The position numbers and the translations under genes were made by a program. This document shows, piece after piece, positions 46,376 through 59,618 of a DNA stretch of 64,000 nucleotides. The stretch's first letter is position 1. Each line of letters opens with the position of its first letter. The notes beneath the pieces were generated by a model. The model made no database searches. It saw only the letters and a program-made list of their open reading frames with translations, and had not been told where the DNA came from. This stretch comes from Chamaecrista fasciculata (taxonomy: Eukaryota; Streptophyta; Magnoliopsida; Fabales; Fabaceae): NCBI GenBank assembly GCA_003254925.1, contig QANZ01041876.1:124001-188000 (forward strand). Reading direction: 5' to 3'.

Positions 46376-48686
46376 CTCATTACAAAATACTCACAAAGCT
46401 TTTAGCTGATCGACTTAAGCCTGCCCTCAGTAAAATCATCTCTCCCTTTCAGGGAGCTTTTCAAAAAAGGGAAGCAAACTTCTGATCTTTTTATAACTGC
46501 GCAAAAAATCCAGCATTTCTGGTCTTCAGATTAATGGAGACAAGTCCAAAATTTGGTTCTCCCTCTCTGTCTCAACCAACATTAGAGCTACCCTATCTCG
46601 TATCATCAATTTAAATTTCTCCAATAATCTTGGATCCTATCTTGGTTTCCCCCTTAAACCTCTTTACAAAAACTCTGATTTTAACTTCATTCTTGATAAA
46701 ATTAATCACAAACTTCAATCTTGGAAACTAGGTTGTCTTTCTTTAGCAGGGCGGGTTTAGCTCATTAAATCTACTCTTTCCACCATCCCAGCTTACTACA
46801 TGAATGTTTTTCATCTCCCTAGCAAAATTCATCAACAAATTGATAAACTGGCGCGCTGTTTTTTCTGGAACCATACCATACATACCAGAAAATGTCATTG
46901 TTGGGTTGGGATATCATTACTAGACCTAAATACATGGGAGGTCTTGGTATTAGAAAAGCCTCTTTAGTTAATACTTGTTTTATGGCTAAATTGAACTGGC
47001 ACACTAAAATTATCAAACCCTCTCTCTTCTCTTAGGTTTTGCTAGCTAAATATGGTCCAAATCTGTCTAAACTTTCTAACTCTAGATCTTATATCTGTAG
47101 AAGCATGAGAAAAGGTTCGCATGTACTTGATTCTGGTCTTAAATCTATTATTAATAATGGGTTAAACACTTCCTTTTGGTTTGGAAACTGGCTGCCTAAT
47201 GGTCCTCTTCACTCTAGACTCCATGGTCCCTTAACCCTTCCTGATCTTACTCTTAATGTCAGCTCTGGTCTTCTACATTTCCATACTCAGCATGCAATCC
47301 TCTCTCATATCATCCCACCTCATATTGCACTTGAACTTAACTCTACTCCTTTTAATTTTAACTCTCACACACACACCTGATTCCCTCTCATGGGGACCTG
47401 CAAAAAATGGTTTCTTCTCCATCAAAAGTTGTTATAACCTCTTATTTAGCAGAACCCTGGCCAGTACTTCCACCAACCTTCCTCCTTCTCGAGATAATAT
47501 CTCTTGGGTTTGGCAACTTAACGTTCACATTAGAGTTAAATTTTTTCTATGGCAAGTTTTGCAAAATTCATTACCTATTTGTGACAAACTTTTTAAAAGG
47601 CAGATTGTATCCTCCCCCCTTTGTCCCTTATGCGGTTTGACTGATGAATGTATTGATCATACTTTCAGAACTTGTTCTACACTTAACACCTTATGGGTTT
47701 CAATGTCTTATAGCTCTAATGTTACTCATTATCCTTTTAACCAATGGATTAAGCAAAACTGTACTAGTACTCTACTTTTCAAAAATATCCCCTGGAATGT
47801 TTTCTTTCCTTACCTTCTCAAACAAATTTGGTTAAATAGAAATGCTATTATCTTCCAAAATAAGCATACCTCCTCCTCAAATCTTATCAATTTAGCCCTT
47901 TTTAATGCTGCTGAATTTTATTGTCTAAACCCCACACCCTCAGCATCATCTTCCACTACTCCTCACCCTATACGATCTTCAATTTTTCGGCAGAGACCTG
48001 ATAATGATTTTCTAAAACTAAATGTTGATGGTTCTGCAAAAGATAACCTAATTGGTGCAGGTGGAACCTTGAGAGATTGTTATGGTAATTGGATTGCAGG
48101 TTTTAGTGCTTTTGTAGGTCATGGCACCTTACTTACTGCTGAACTTTGGGGCATCATGAAAGGAGTTGAACTTGCACTCTCTTTAAACTTCAAGAAAATC
48201 ATTATTGAAACGGATTCTCTGGTTTCCAAACATCTAATCACTTCTTTTGCAGCATTAACTCATCACCCTCTCTCCACTTTGATTGCCAATTGCAAATACC
48301 TTATCACTCAACTGGATGAATGCAAGCTTCAACATGTTTTGAGAGAAGCCAGTACTCCTGTGCTGATGCTTTGGCAAATCATGGGAGAAGAACACAGCTT
48401 CAATTCACAGTTTTTGACAAACTTCCTCCCTTCTTATCCCTCCTATTTTTTTCTGACTTTATGGAAATAGGTGTTGTAAGAGGCCCTAAAAAACTTTTGA
48501 AGAGGAAGTCTCCATAGTTGGAGTTTCATCTTGTATTTTGTTAGTTTCTCTCTTGTTCATGTTCTGTTTAGGATCCTTGTTGTATCACTTAGGCTTTTTT
48601 TCTGTCTTCTTTCTGTTTGTAATGTTCTAAGTTGATGTAATATTGTTGTTTTTAATGGAAGTACTCAGATTTACCAAAAAAAAAAA
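46376..48686 (+). mobile_element. Decayed L1-type LINE, 5' truncated, with RNase H domain
   Basis: Reading starts inside the RT domain (LLADRLKPALSKIISPFQGAF at about 46390-46470), which is broken by stops. A long frame at 47256-48470 (404 aa) then holds the RT zinc-binding region (FFLWQVLQNSLPICDKL, CPLCGLTDECIDHTF) and an RNase H domain with acidic residues in NVDGSAK, TAELWGI and ETDS. After about 48330 the reading moves to another frame (SCADALANHG), showing a frameshift. A 3' UTR and poly(A) run at 48676-48686 close the element. Not active. Confidence 0.85.
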
Positions 48687-48689
48687 CAA

Positions 48690-50210
48690 TTTATGTAGTG
48701 GAATATCACATCAAGAAATAACATGAAAAAGAGGAAGATAAAAGGCTAGACAGGAAGATATTATTGGGAGGCAAAATTTCAACAAAAAATGATATTACAA
48801 TCCCAAGGTATTCTTTTTGCATGAAACCAATTGTTTTTTTTCCCCACTCACCCTTTTGCTGCTTCCCAAATGGCTAGTGACTGTTTTTCCCTTTTTCAAA
48901 GGGTTTTGTCTTTTTTATTCTTTTTATATAACAAGCATGCATAATGGAGAAAATAAATGAATAAGATTCCATTATACTATATTATATATATAAAAATATA
49001 TATATATATATATATAATCAATAATCCGTATGAAATGATTGCGTTATATGCTTTAATTTCATCAGTCACATTGGCACATTCCTCGGAATGAATGAATGAA
49101 TGTTTTTATTACTTTGTGTCTTTCTCATCCTCTTCTTAGCAATAGCATCCCTTAATTTCTTTTTACTGGAGGGTGACGCTTTGAAGAGCTTTATTTTTTT
49201 TCAACGTGTCTCCTCTCGATCAATCAATAAAAATGTGTATGGAGTCATTTTTTTATAATTTTATATAAAATATTTATAAAAAAAAAAAGTAAAAGTGAGA
49301 TTGATAGAACAATCTTTCTTTTCATAGCATTTGATATTTACCGTATATTATTCGCTTGCCTCATCATTCATTCATTCTGGCGGGGAAATAGATGAGAAAG
49401 TTAATGTGGGTGCATGTTACTGTTATAATGTGATTTTTTATGGTATTCTTTTATTCATTACTTTTCTCTCTTTCACAAAAAGGGCAATATAATATACATA
49501 GCCTCTAGACCTTATATATATCCTCAAGGACAAAATTAGGTGAATATAATCAATCCCTTTTTAGTGATTTTGGGATCGGATTTTCTAAAAGAATATTTAG
49601 AACGCTACAAAAAATCTCAAATTGCTACCACTAATGTAGTTGATAAACAAAAAAAATGATTGGTAATAAGATAATTCCAATTGAATTTCAACCGAACAAA
49701 TCAGATGTATTTTGGCCGGTCGAAAATATTATTGACAATCGATTTCAAAGAGTATAATTCATATATATTTAAATGATTTAATTTTCTATATTTATATATT
49801 CATTTTTCTTTTCTCTATTATATTCCGTTTCACCTTGTAAAACATTCTAGAAAATTTATTTCCAGCAAGATTTTGTACTTTGACTACCTGAAAAATGTTA
49901 AGCATATATATAGGGGAGTATGTCGTCTGGATCGGAGTACGTGAAACAATCAAATTTAAGGTGTTTTTGGGCCATTTTGAGCTCAACCTAATACTAATGG
50001 GCTATTTAGATTCTGGCCAAATTAATGAATAATGAATAATGACCAAAAAAACATAAATAAAACTAGCTAGCTATATATTCACAACAAATTAATTAAGTAG
50101 CAGTCAAAGTAGTTAGAGAGTCTCTCATCAAACCAAACCAACAATAATAATCTATGAGAGGCACACATAATAATTAATTTACAAAAGCTAATACATAAAT
50201 AATGAATATA
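48690..50210. other. Intergenic DNA 3' of HSFB4
   Basis: No gene is seen. An AT microsatellite lies at about 48980-49015. The last part should contain the HSFB4 3' UTR. Confidence 0.4.
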
Positions 50211-51556
50211 TCATAAATGACTGATCATATCATCATGCATGTTTTCTGGATGCAGCCTCTTCTTGCCAGTAAGAGGAACCCCAAAGAGCTTGACTGAAGC
50301 ATGATCTGAAGAATGATGATCCAATTTAGGAGGATGATGAGGAATTGAGATGAATGAGGAATCCAGTTCTACCAATTTGGGAATATCATTGTTGTTGAAG
50401 GCACATAATGATGATGATGGTGATGATGTGCATGTGGTGATTGAAGGATGAGATTGTTGAACTGGGTTGACATGGTTTTGAATAAAATAAATGATGTCAT
50501 TGTAGAGAGACTTCATGTGGGTGAGTTGTGATAAGAGCATCAAGTTCTTTCTCCTCAGCCTTTGATTGTCTTCTGACAGCGCTTTTACAATCTCACTATT
50601 AGTAATAATACTCTCATCTTCATTATTCTTCATAATATTATTATTAGTAGTACTACTTGGTCTTAATATTCCTGTATGAGCACATTTATTAGTAGATGAT
50701 GATGGCATCATTAGAAATGGTAGTGAAGGAGGAGGAGGAGTTTCTGTAATATTCCAATTATACAGAGTTTGATGATCATTGCCATGGTAGTAGTGGTGTT
50801 GGTGATGGTGATGAGGGGATTTTCTTCTGTGGATTTTGGAGAGAAGATGCTTTGCTCCTTTTCTGAAATACTCATTTGCAAACTCCCACCTGTCTGCAAC
50901 CACCTTCTTGAAACCCTGCAATATAATATATGATTACTTTTTTTTTTCATAGAGAAAAATTTAGGTGAAGAGATGACGCCCCGGTCCAGGATCAAGGCAG
51001 GCCTCGGGGCTCAATGAGCACTTACAGAGGTACTTACAGATAACCCACCAAATGAGGCATCAACAGGAATCGAACTCAAGCCATACAATTGTCATGGACG
51101 GAAGGTGACCAAGTGAGATTAATTAAGTGTAGTTATATTAGGAGTTTAGGACTGGTTATTATAAAAAGAGAGAGAGAGAGATGCACATACATAGGTATTG
51201 AGCTGCCTAACAAAGCTGGAGAAGTTGTTGTGCTTGAAGTAGTTGGGAAGGAGATCTCTGGCAAACTCAGGAGGTGTACACACTACAAAAGAGGAATGAT
51301 GAGAGCCCCAACACACAATGTGGTCTGTCAAAGGGTCCTCCACAAGCTCGTATGTCTTGCTCAAGAATGGAGCTACAACTGATGATGACTTATTCTCATT
51401 ATTCTCATCATCATTATTACTACTACCGTAGTAGTATAACAACTGATGATGATCTTCTTCGCCAGTACTAGTACTATAGCTACTAGTAATAATGCTACTA
51501 CCACTTCTCATATTCCACCTCTCTGCTCTCAATGCCATATTAATCTCATCCATCAC
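50211..51556 (-). CDS. HSFB4: Class B heat-shock transcription factor, HSFB4 type
   Basis: Two exons, 51191-51556 and 50211-50915, join in frame (phase 0, GT-AG) to 356 aa. The DNA-binding domain is at residues ~62-154 ([49 protein letters not shown]). The intron sits after LNTY, the conserved HSF position. A His-rich stretch follows (155-167), then the HR-A/B coiled coil (~227-272, [18 protein letters not shown]...). A class B repressor motif KLFGVPL lies at ~331 followed by GKKR. The [12 protein letters not shown] run and the His-rich stretch point to HSFB4 (SCHIZORIZA), a nuclear repressor acting in root tissue patterning. The N-terminus is long (~60 residues); the upstream ATG at 51556 was chosen, but ATG at 51553 or 51538 is equally possible. 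No defects seen. Confidence 0.93.
50966..51110 (-). mobile_element. SINE family 2 copy in the HSFB4 intron
   Basis: On the minus strand it has a B box GTTCGATTCC (51066-51075), GGTGGGTTATCTGTAAGTAC, CTCTGTAAGTGCTCA and a CCTGGACCGGGGCGTC end, followed by A-rich sequence. It is colinear with 44392-44545. It makes up about half of the 275-bp intron. Confidence 0.6.
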
Positions 51557-52521
51557 AACTTACTTACCCACCTTATGACTCACCTATTAATGCTACTAAT
51601 TCCTATATATAGCTATATTTCTCAACAATATATACTATACTGTACTGCTTTATTTAAACTGATATGATGATATATCTATATATTTATCTCCTTTCTTTCT
51701 CCATCCCTTTTCTCTGCTACACCTCCAAAGCTTCAACTTTTTCACACACGAAAAGTTATATCTACCTACACACACACACTCTCTCTCTATATATATATAC
51801 ATATAAATATATATGTATGTATGTAAGTATATATATTAGGCAAAAACACCTTTTTCACCCATAAACTTTACACCAACTTTTAATTTTGTCCTTAATATTT
51901 TTGTTGTTGTTGTTAATTTCCTCTTCAATATTTCACATTTTGATTAATTTTATTTTTTGATTAACTTTTTTTAATAAATCAACGACAAACTTTTTTATTG
52001 TGTTTTTCAATCTGAATTAGAATTTGAGTTTATTTTCTTATTAATTTTCTATTATATGTCATTAATTACTCACGTAGAATTTGTCGTTAATATTTAGCTA
52101 TAAAGTAAAGAGCAAAGGATAAAATCAATCATCATACAAAACTTTGTGGACAAAATTGACGTCACAAAAATATTGGGGATGAAATTAAAAGTTGATGTTA
52201 ATTTTTTTGGATGAAAATGATGCTTTTAAATTGCCTATATATTACAAAACTTTATGCTTTAATTTGTCACACAAAAGCATGTATGAGAGAATTTGTACAT
52301 GTTCTCTGTTATGCATAGGAAAAAGAATCATATTTAAAAAAAAAAAGAAGATAGATATAAATTTTTTATAATATGTCTAAGGTAAAGCTTATATATTAAA
52401 TAAGGTTTGTATTAGTAACTTTAAGGTCTATGTATATGGCCATATATTATTTTTTTAATTTAATAAAAAAAAAAGCATAGGACGATGTCAGTGAGACAAT
52501 GAGTTTTTCCAGAATAACTAT
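51557..52521. other. HSFB4 upstream region and intergenic DNA
   Basis: TATA-rich runs at about 51600-51620 and 51790-51835, and CA/CT microsatellites at about 51770-51788. No other gene is seen. Confidence 0.4.
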
Positions 52522-52523
52522 TA

Positions 52524-52797
52524 CTCCCTCCGTTCCTATATATCTGATGTTTAAGGTAAATACACACAGACCAAAGAAATGATTAGCTCACCTAAAATGA
52601 AGACAAAAATGAGGTAAAAAGACTAAACTATCCCTATTAAATTACTTGGAAAATGTTTATTCATTTATGACTCTACTATATTTAATAGGGATAGAATGGT
52701 AAAAGAATAATTAATGCTCTCTTGAAGTTATAAAACATCAGATATTTTGGAATAAAAAAAGTTCTCCAGAAAAGCAGATATTCAGGAACGGAGGGAG
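52524..52797. mobile_element. Stowaway MITE (Tc1/Mariner)
   Basis: A 274-bp element with ends CTCCCTCCGTTCC and the exact inverse, and TA on both sides (52522-52523 and 52798-52799). These are the standard Stowaway termini and target site. It lies about 1 kb upstream of HSFB4. Confidence 0.92.
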
Positions 52798-52799
52798 TA

Positions 52800-55700
52800 T
52801 AAGATCCAATGATATATAATTAACAGTTAATTTATTCTCTTGGCTACAGCCTACGGTGGTTATGTTTGATGCCTCTTTGAGAAATGAGCTACTTTAATTT
52901 ATAAATGTATTGCTATATATCTAATCACCATTCTGTCCCCCACTCGTGATCCTTCTGTGATCTTGGCGAAAAATAGTAGAGACAGAAATTTAATTAATAG
53001 AGAGAGAAGGTTGATACAAACGACCAAAACCCTAAAATTAACTTTGTCATTGCTTTTGAATATTATATCATTCTATCTTGTTTACAGATTTATTTTCACA
53101 ACTTTTGAATAATAAAGAAATTTATACATATATATAGTTAATAGATTTGCAGGAAATTGTCTCTTAATAGATTCAGGTTCGAATCTCAAAGAAAAAATGA
53201 AAAAGAATTACCTAAAAAATTCATATTTCTTATAATAAGTTACTTGACACAGATCTGAAACCTTATGCTAAATCCTAGACAGTGTTCGAGATTCATCTCT
53301 TTCTAGGACAGACATATGAAAATATGAAACTGATGAAACAATATATGGAAGGTTAGTGTATATCAACGTCAAATATTGTTCAACTTGTTGGTTCTTGTCT
53401 CTTCGTGAAGAGGTGTAATTAAAATAAGTGAAAAAAAAATTAAAATATTGGATATTAATTGTATTTTTATTTTGTTATTAAACATCTAATGAAATATAAT
53501 TAACAAGACCAGAGTCCAGAAGTAATTTTAACTTTCGGCGGCACAGTTTTTTGAAAGATGATCTTTTCGTACATATTAACGAACTTATCCATCCCTTATG
53601 AATTATTATTTGCGCGCCGATAAAGCTTATTAATGAATTCTCTTGAATTAATTAATGGGACAAAAGTACTTTTGTTAGATCATCCAGAGATCATTTACAT
53701 TTGTTAGCTCAATAGAATTGACCAAGTAAAACATATAAATAAATAATGTTCAAAGAATTTGAAATTATGATCATTTTTTTTTAATCTTTAATTTGGGAGA
53801 GCTAGCAATCATCAATCATGCATCGTCAAATATATCCAAGCCCCTAATTTAAGTGGAAATAATATAGTGCATTAAGTAACGAAAAAGAAACCATTGTTCA
53901 GTGTGGAGATTCATCGACCATTCCAATGAATAATAATATTTTATAGTGTACGTTACACATTTGCTCGTTTATTGACATTAATTAAGGGAGATCGATCATT
54001 TATTGGGTTTGTGATCACGAGAGCTGCAAGCATCACCAAATTTAAAAGTATATAAAATTGAAGCTTTGCGTTGTTGTAGACAAATTAAAGTGTAAAAATA
54101 ATGAATGGAAAGTGATCATAATAAGGTAGTATTGCAAGTTACTAGGGTGGAACATTCTGGCCTTTATTCATTTCATTTTGTACAAATCAAAGCAAACCCG
54201 TGACCTATTAAGACGGTAATAAGTAAAGGAAGTGCATCTTTCTTCTTCTACTTTCTTCAATGATGGAATATACAAATTTGTATATATATATATATATATT
54301 GATATTATATTAATTATTTAATTTATTCCTTGTACCAGTGAACCTAGCTAACTTGTTTGGTAGACGTATTAAAAGGCCTAATTTATCTTAAAAGAGTTCT
54401 CAAAGGAAGATGATTGTCTCATTATGTATATAGAGTTATAAGACCCTTTAACCAAGCAATGTGGGACTTCTACACGCCCCCCTCGCGCCCGACATAGGAG
54501 CGTGAAGCCAACCGGTTATTCCCAAGGCATCTCATATGCCCAAACCCGGCTCTGATATTTTGTAGAAAGGCCTAACTCATCTAAAAAAACTCTTAAAAAA
54601 AGATGGTTGCCTCATTATATATAGTTATAAGGCTCTTTAACCAAACAATGTGAGACTTCAACTAGATGAAAGTATATATATATATATATGTAGTATACAG
54701 CAAGCTAGATTTCAAATATCTCAAAGCTGCCTACTATCTCTATATGTAATAATGTGAGATAACCGAAAATATAATTAATTATCTCATTTCGCTCATCTCA
54801 TATCTACCTATATATCTAGCTCAATTCAATATATGTAACTTTAGTAAAATAGTCACCAGATGAAAAATGTCTAATAGTACGTATATAAGAGTATAAGGAG
54901 TAAGAGTATATGTGTGTGTGTTTCAGTGTTTGCATAATGCACATGTTCGGTGGTCAAACTAGCTCTACAGAGGAAGCCACTGAAAGTGCCTCAATCAGGG
55001 GATGCTAATTAAGTGCTAACATTAGAGAATCCGAAGGCTTTAATTTACAAATTAAACCTATATTCAATAATATTATTTGTGTGAGAAGATTCTATTCCAA
55101 ATTAATGTTACCAACTTCTTCATCTTTCACTAATATAATTATTGCGGAAACTCAACCTGTACACACACAAATGGATCAGGAATTTCAAATAAGAGTTAAA
55201 AGTAGGAAATTTATAATATTTTATTGTTAGGTGATCAATCAAAATACTGTTTCCTTATACTTATCTACGACAATTTTTACATCAACTACATACTAAACCA
55301 ATGTTGTTATTATAATTAATTACTTTATATATTTCCATCACATGATCTAGGTAGGCCATCTCGATGACTCCGCATGTGACCCACTGCATGGCTTTTTAGA
55401 GAGAGAGTTTTGTCTCTTATAAGAACAAATCTATATGCGTAGCATGTGAGGATCAGCATATGGCTAATAATAAAATACGGGTTTGCATGAAAAAGTGAGT
55501 AATTAAGTCCATTAATTATATTGTTTGATTTTTTTAAGAAAAAGTACAAGTTTAACTTTAAATTATTAATAAGCTTCCAAGTTTAGATAGTTATAGATAT
55601 GCAGCTAGCATGATTTCTCCTTTCCATTTGGCAATATATAATGAATGTGCATGTGGAGCCTTCTAATAAGTTGCTAAAGCAATATATATACACACATTAT

Positions 55701-57510
55701 ATTAACCATAAGAAGTTAATTAGAAAGGTTTAGATAAAAATTTGTAAGTATCTATAAACTGACACAGAAACTAAATAGTGGGTGTAATAATATATATTGA
55801 ACAAAAAGAAGTCTAAATTAATGAGCACTTTTACTTTCATGATTCGATCTTCTTTGGGTTATAACTCATTACTCGTCCATATATATCCTCTTCTTTAGGG
55901 GACATGAATCTACTTCATTTTTTTGAGTGGGTGGTGAGGTCTGAGATATTGGTGTTTCAGTACGTGCTAATGATAAAGCAATATGCTTGATCTATGCCAC
56001 CATTACTGCAAAATTTTGTGCACCATAGCCACATGTGGAAGCACAAAAAACAGTGAAATCTCACTCTCTTCGATCTCATATATATATATAAGCCAAATTA
56101 ATGATGAACATTCACGTGCAAAAGGCAATATATATATATATAAGAAAACCTTAAAAGTAATGCTATCGATCATGATATTCATGCCCATGCATTTTGACTT
56201 GCAAGAAATTAAGTATTAATTTGCAAAAGATAAATATATAAAGATATAACATGTAATTACATATATAGGCTTGATTCAACAAAAAAGCTAGTGTGTATTA
56301 CATGCTCCAGTTAGTATATATCTGATCTCTATACATTCATATCATTGTTAATTAATTTAAGGGTTTGAACTAATTTCTGATTATTTCGAAAAAATCTTTT
56401 GACATTTAGTAGCTCTAGGGGTAGGGCTTCGATCTGTCAACTTCTCTGTGAATTCTAACCACATTAATGATATATGGTATTGTACATGTTAAGGTCCTAT
56501 ACATTCTTTTATTTGTATATATCATTTTTTTTTCAATTTAAAAAGATTCTCTTGATCTTCTCTATCTCCACTGTTCTGATTAATAATAGAGAAGATTACA
56601 ATCACATACAATCTCTCTTCTATCTCTAAAAGAGGATCCAATTCAATTTGGTGGGGTTTTCAGATACACCCTTTGAATTATTGTTTCTTTATTGAAAGTG
56701 GGTTTCATGGATGGATGCTTGAGCTAGAGTTGAGAACACTGTACTTAAGAATTGTCAGATTTATATATTGAAAAAGGTTAAGAATGAAATAAAGTGGTGA
56801 TTAGTGGCGAGGGCTTAAAAAGACAAACAATATACTTTAGAGAGGAATGTGTGTGTGTGTGTATATCATCAACTTTATTTGTTTGTGTGATCAAGGAAAC
56901 ACAACAATTGGGGTGAAGCTTTTGCAGAGCATTAGAAAAATTGATTGATGGCTATGTACTTAAAAGTATATTTGAAAGAAAAAGCCAATTTCATAAGCTT
57001 TTTTCATCCCTTTTTTTCTTCCCTCTCTTTTATTCCTCTTCCCTCCTCTTTTAATTATCCGAATCAAGATTAGTCTCAATGTATAATTTAGGACATTCTA
57101 ATTTTATTTAAGTCTTTAATCATGGATAACTCTGAAGTAAATTATATAGCAGCTTCCTTTGGATTTGTTTAAATAATAAAAATAGTTTGATATTGTTTAA
57201 GTAATTAAAATTTCAACTTCAAGATTGTAACTATTCATGTTAAAAGACTCTCTCAGTATAATCAAGTATGCATGAATCCAGTCCAATGAGTCGGAATAAA
57301 ACCTCAAATACTAAGTGGACCAAAAAAAAATCATAGCTTTACAAAATGCTCTAATTTTGGTCGTCAATGAAAATTTCATTTAAAAAAAGTTGGCCTTGTA
57401 CTTTAGTTTAGAAAACTCTTAGTAGGATTTTTGAAAAATGAAAACGACCTTGGCTGGGACTCCACACATTTCTGTACCTCAGTTCCTGTCTATATATAAT
57501 ATTATATATA
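52800..57510. other. Long intergenic stretch
   Basis: No protein or RNA gene that I can support. Many TA microsatellites (about 54285, 54675, 56080, 56130) and a GT run (56850-56862). The only clear repeat is at 54371-54662. Confidence 0.45.
54371..54662. repeat. Two ~100-bp direct repeats around a GC-rich spacer
   Basis: AAAGGCCTAATTTATCTTAA...CCAAGCAATGTGGGACTT (54371-54472) is repeated, diverged, as AAAGGCCTAACTCATCTAAA...CCAAACAATGTGAGACTT (54566-54661). The spacer holds CCCCCCTCGCGCCCGACATA and AACCCGGCTCTGATA. It looks like a dispersed plant repeat; the class is unknown to me. Confidence 0.6.
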
Positions 57511-57519
57511 TAACTTATA

Positions 57520-57926
57520 GGTCAAAGTACACTTTTGGTCCCATAACTTTTTTGTTGCACTTTTGGTCCCATATCTTTGTAAAAAGTTGCAGATTTGGTC
57601 CCGTATCACTTTTAGTCTCATATCTTTTGATCAAGTTGCAGAATTAGTCTCATATATTTACAAAACGTTTTACCATCAGTCCCATTTGATAAGAAGATGA
57701 GACTGATTTTGCACCTGACCCAAAAATATGAGACGAATTCTACAACTTGACCAAGAGATATGGACCAATTCTGCAACACGGCCCCAAGATATGGGACCAA
57801 AAATGCAACATGGGACCAAATATGTAATTTTAGCAAAAGATATAGGACCAAAAGTGCAACAAAAAAAGTTATGGGAGCAAATTTAAACTTTATCAAAAAT
57901 TATAGGACCAAAAGTGCACTTTGACC
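57520..57926. mobile_element. Foldback MITE (Mutator-like)
   Basis: A 407-bp element with ends GGTCAAAGTACACTTTTGG and, inverted, GGTCAAAGTGCACTTTTGG. The flanks are TAACTTATA (57511-57519) and TAACTTTTA (57927-57935), 8 of 9 identical. It is related to 8719-9128. Confidence 0.75.
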
Positions 57927-57935
57927 TAACTTTTA

Positions 57936-59225
57936 TATTTGGTCGTTGTTTTTGTCAGAATATTTGGTTGGTCTGTAAAAATAAGTGGATAATCGATTTT
58001 TATGTTGGACTTGGGCCTAAATATTTAGTGGGTCTAGTTTTTAAGGGTCGATTGAGCCTAACTACATAGTTTAGGTTGGGCTTGGGTTTGGGCTCGTACG
58101 GATATATAACTAATAAAGGGTCGGGCCTGGGTAATGTGCATCTCATTAATAGGCTCAACCCAGCGTTAGGAGCACGGACATTTTTATATGAAATGGGCTT
58201 AAGCCCATGTTATTGAATTTATGTATTGAAAGTTTGGAACTTTTTTCGTAAATGAAAGTTTGAAACTTTTGGTTGTACTTCTTTCGGCCAAACTTGGGTG
58301 TACTTTCAATTCTATACTCTATAGTATTCAAGCGTTTAATATAATTTCCGTTATTTTAAGCAATAAATAAATTTTCTAAAAAAATGTATAAATTGGACTA
58401 ATAATAAATTGATATTAAATTCACTTTTTTAAATGAATAAAAAAATTGCATATCGAAATGTTGATAAGAATAGTCAAAGTCACATAGAAATTAAAAAAAA
58501 AAATCCTCTTACATACCATCGTTGTCATTGCTCGCTGTTATCCTTATCCAACCTTGCCATATCGACACATCACCAACTGTTATCTATCAAATAATCTAAT
58601 TAATAGTTTTTCTTTACGTGTGAAACACTTTTAATCAAACAAACAATAAAAGATAATAGTTTCCAAAACTACTATTAATCGAAAATGTAAACTAGTAAAT
58701 ACACCGAGCCACTGAAAAGTAGTTACAAAAACGAAGAGGTAAAGCTCAATAAAAAACAAACAAACAAGAGTTGAGTTAAGTAAAAGGGACTAATCTATGA
58801 ATTTAAATTTGAATCTTCGTTAAAAAGATGTTTACATTTAATATCCAACAATATCTCAAATAATATTACTTCAAATGAAAGGTATCCGTAAAAAACAAAA
58901 AAGAAAAAAAACCTTAAAAAAAGTTGTGAGTGAGGTTTAAGCAAAATATATAGATTACCCTCAAATTCTTATAATAATAATAATTAAAAGAATATTGTGT
59001 GTTTCTCCGGCTTGTTAAAGATCCACATAGCATGAAGCAAAGTGCAGACATCACTTTGCTGGGTTTCAGACATTATAAAAGAATTTGGTCACCCTTTTAG
59101 GCGATGAAGCCAATGTGTCACTTTTTATAACAAATCCATTTTACATGATTAAATTTTGTGTTACAACAATTGACCCAAGACCACATGGCATGTTTGGTTG
59201 ATGAGTCCAGCGGAATTAATTAGCA
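57936..59225. other. Intergenic DNA upstream of MIR398
   Basis: About 57990-58160 has GGGCCTGGG/GGGCTTGGG phrases of an unidentified dispersed repeat. No gene is seen. Confidence 0.4.
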
Positions 59226-59375
59226 GTACAAATGAAAAAGGAAATCAAATGGTAGTGTTAGTTAGTAGTACAAAGTTGTACTCACTCACGCGCAACACCT
59301 ACATTTTCTCGTTTTGCCAATTATGAAGTACGTACTATATGGTGTAGTACATGTAAGCCAGTCAAGAAGAAGTAC
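59226..59375 (+). promoter_or_regulatory. Cluster of seven GTAC motifs (copper-response type) upstream of MIR398
   Basis: GTAC begins at 59226, 59268, 59278, 59328, 59332, 59347 and 59372; about 0.6 would be expected by chance in 150 bp of random DNA with equal base frequencies. GTAC is the core bound by SPL7-type SBP factors that switch on MIR398 under low copper in Arabidopsis. The cluster ends 48 bp before a TATA box. Function here is inferred from motif and position. Confidence 0.75.
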
Positions 59376-59422
59376 CAAAATGTGAATTAAGGATTATCTG
59401 AATCAATGTATATATATATGTG

Positions 59423-59429
59423 TATAAAA
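59423..59429 (+). promoter_or_regulatory. TATA box of MIR398
   Basis: TATAAAA lies about 93 bp before the foldback, so transcription would start at about 59455. Confidence 0.55.
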
Positions 59430-59515
59430 TGCACTTTGGTGACATCCATTGTTAACATATAAAAAAAGCTTTATGATGAGAATAAACAAGTCGAAGTGAA
59501 AGGCAAGAAGATGAA

Positions 59516-59618
59516 GGCAGAAGGGTCCTACAGGGGCGTCATGAGACCACATGAAATAAAGTTACTTACATTAATATTCATGTGTTCTCAGGTCGCCCCT
59601 GCTGGATTTTCTTCTGCC
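59516..59618 (+). ncRNA. MIR398: MIR398 precursor (miR398b/c type)
   Basis: The mature sequence occupies 59581-59601. It starts TGTGTTCTCAGG and ends TCGCCCCTG, matching miR398b/c by eye. The opposite arm 59532-59552 (GGGGCGTCATGAGACCAC core) pairs with it with a few mismatches. The stem continues outwards (GGCAGAAG at 59516 with CTTCTGCC at 59611-59618). The loop is about 28 nt, shorter than in Arabidopsis MIR398b. miR398 represses Cu/Zn superoxide dismutases (CSD1, CSD2), their chaperone CCS1 and a COX5b subunit, saving copper under deficiency. It lies 1.2 kb upstream of PYD2 on the same strand. Confidence 0.95.

Noticed and set aside
46819..47016. Minus-strand open frame within the LINE
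   Set aside because: It is a shadow of plus-strand LINE reverse transcriptase sequence.
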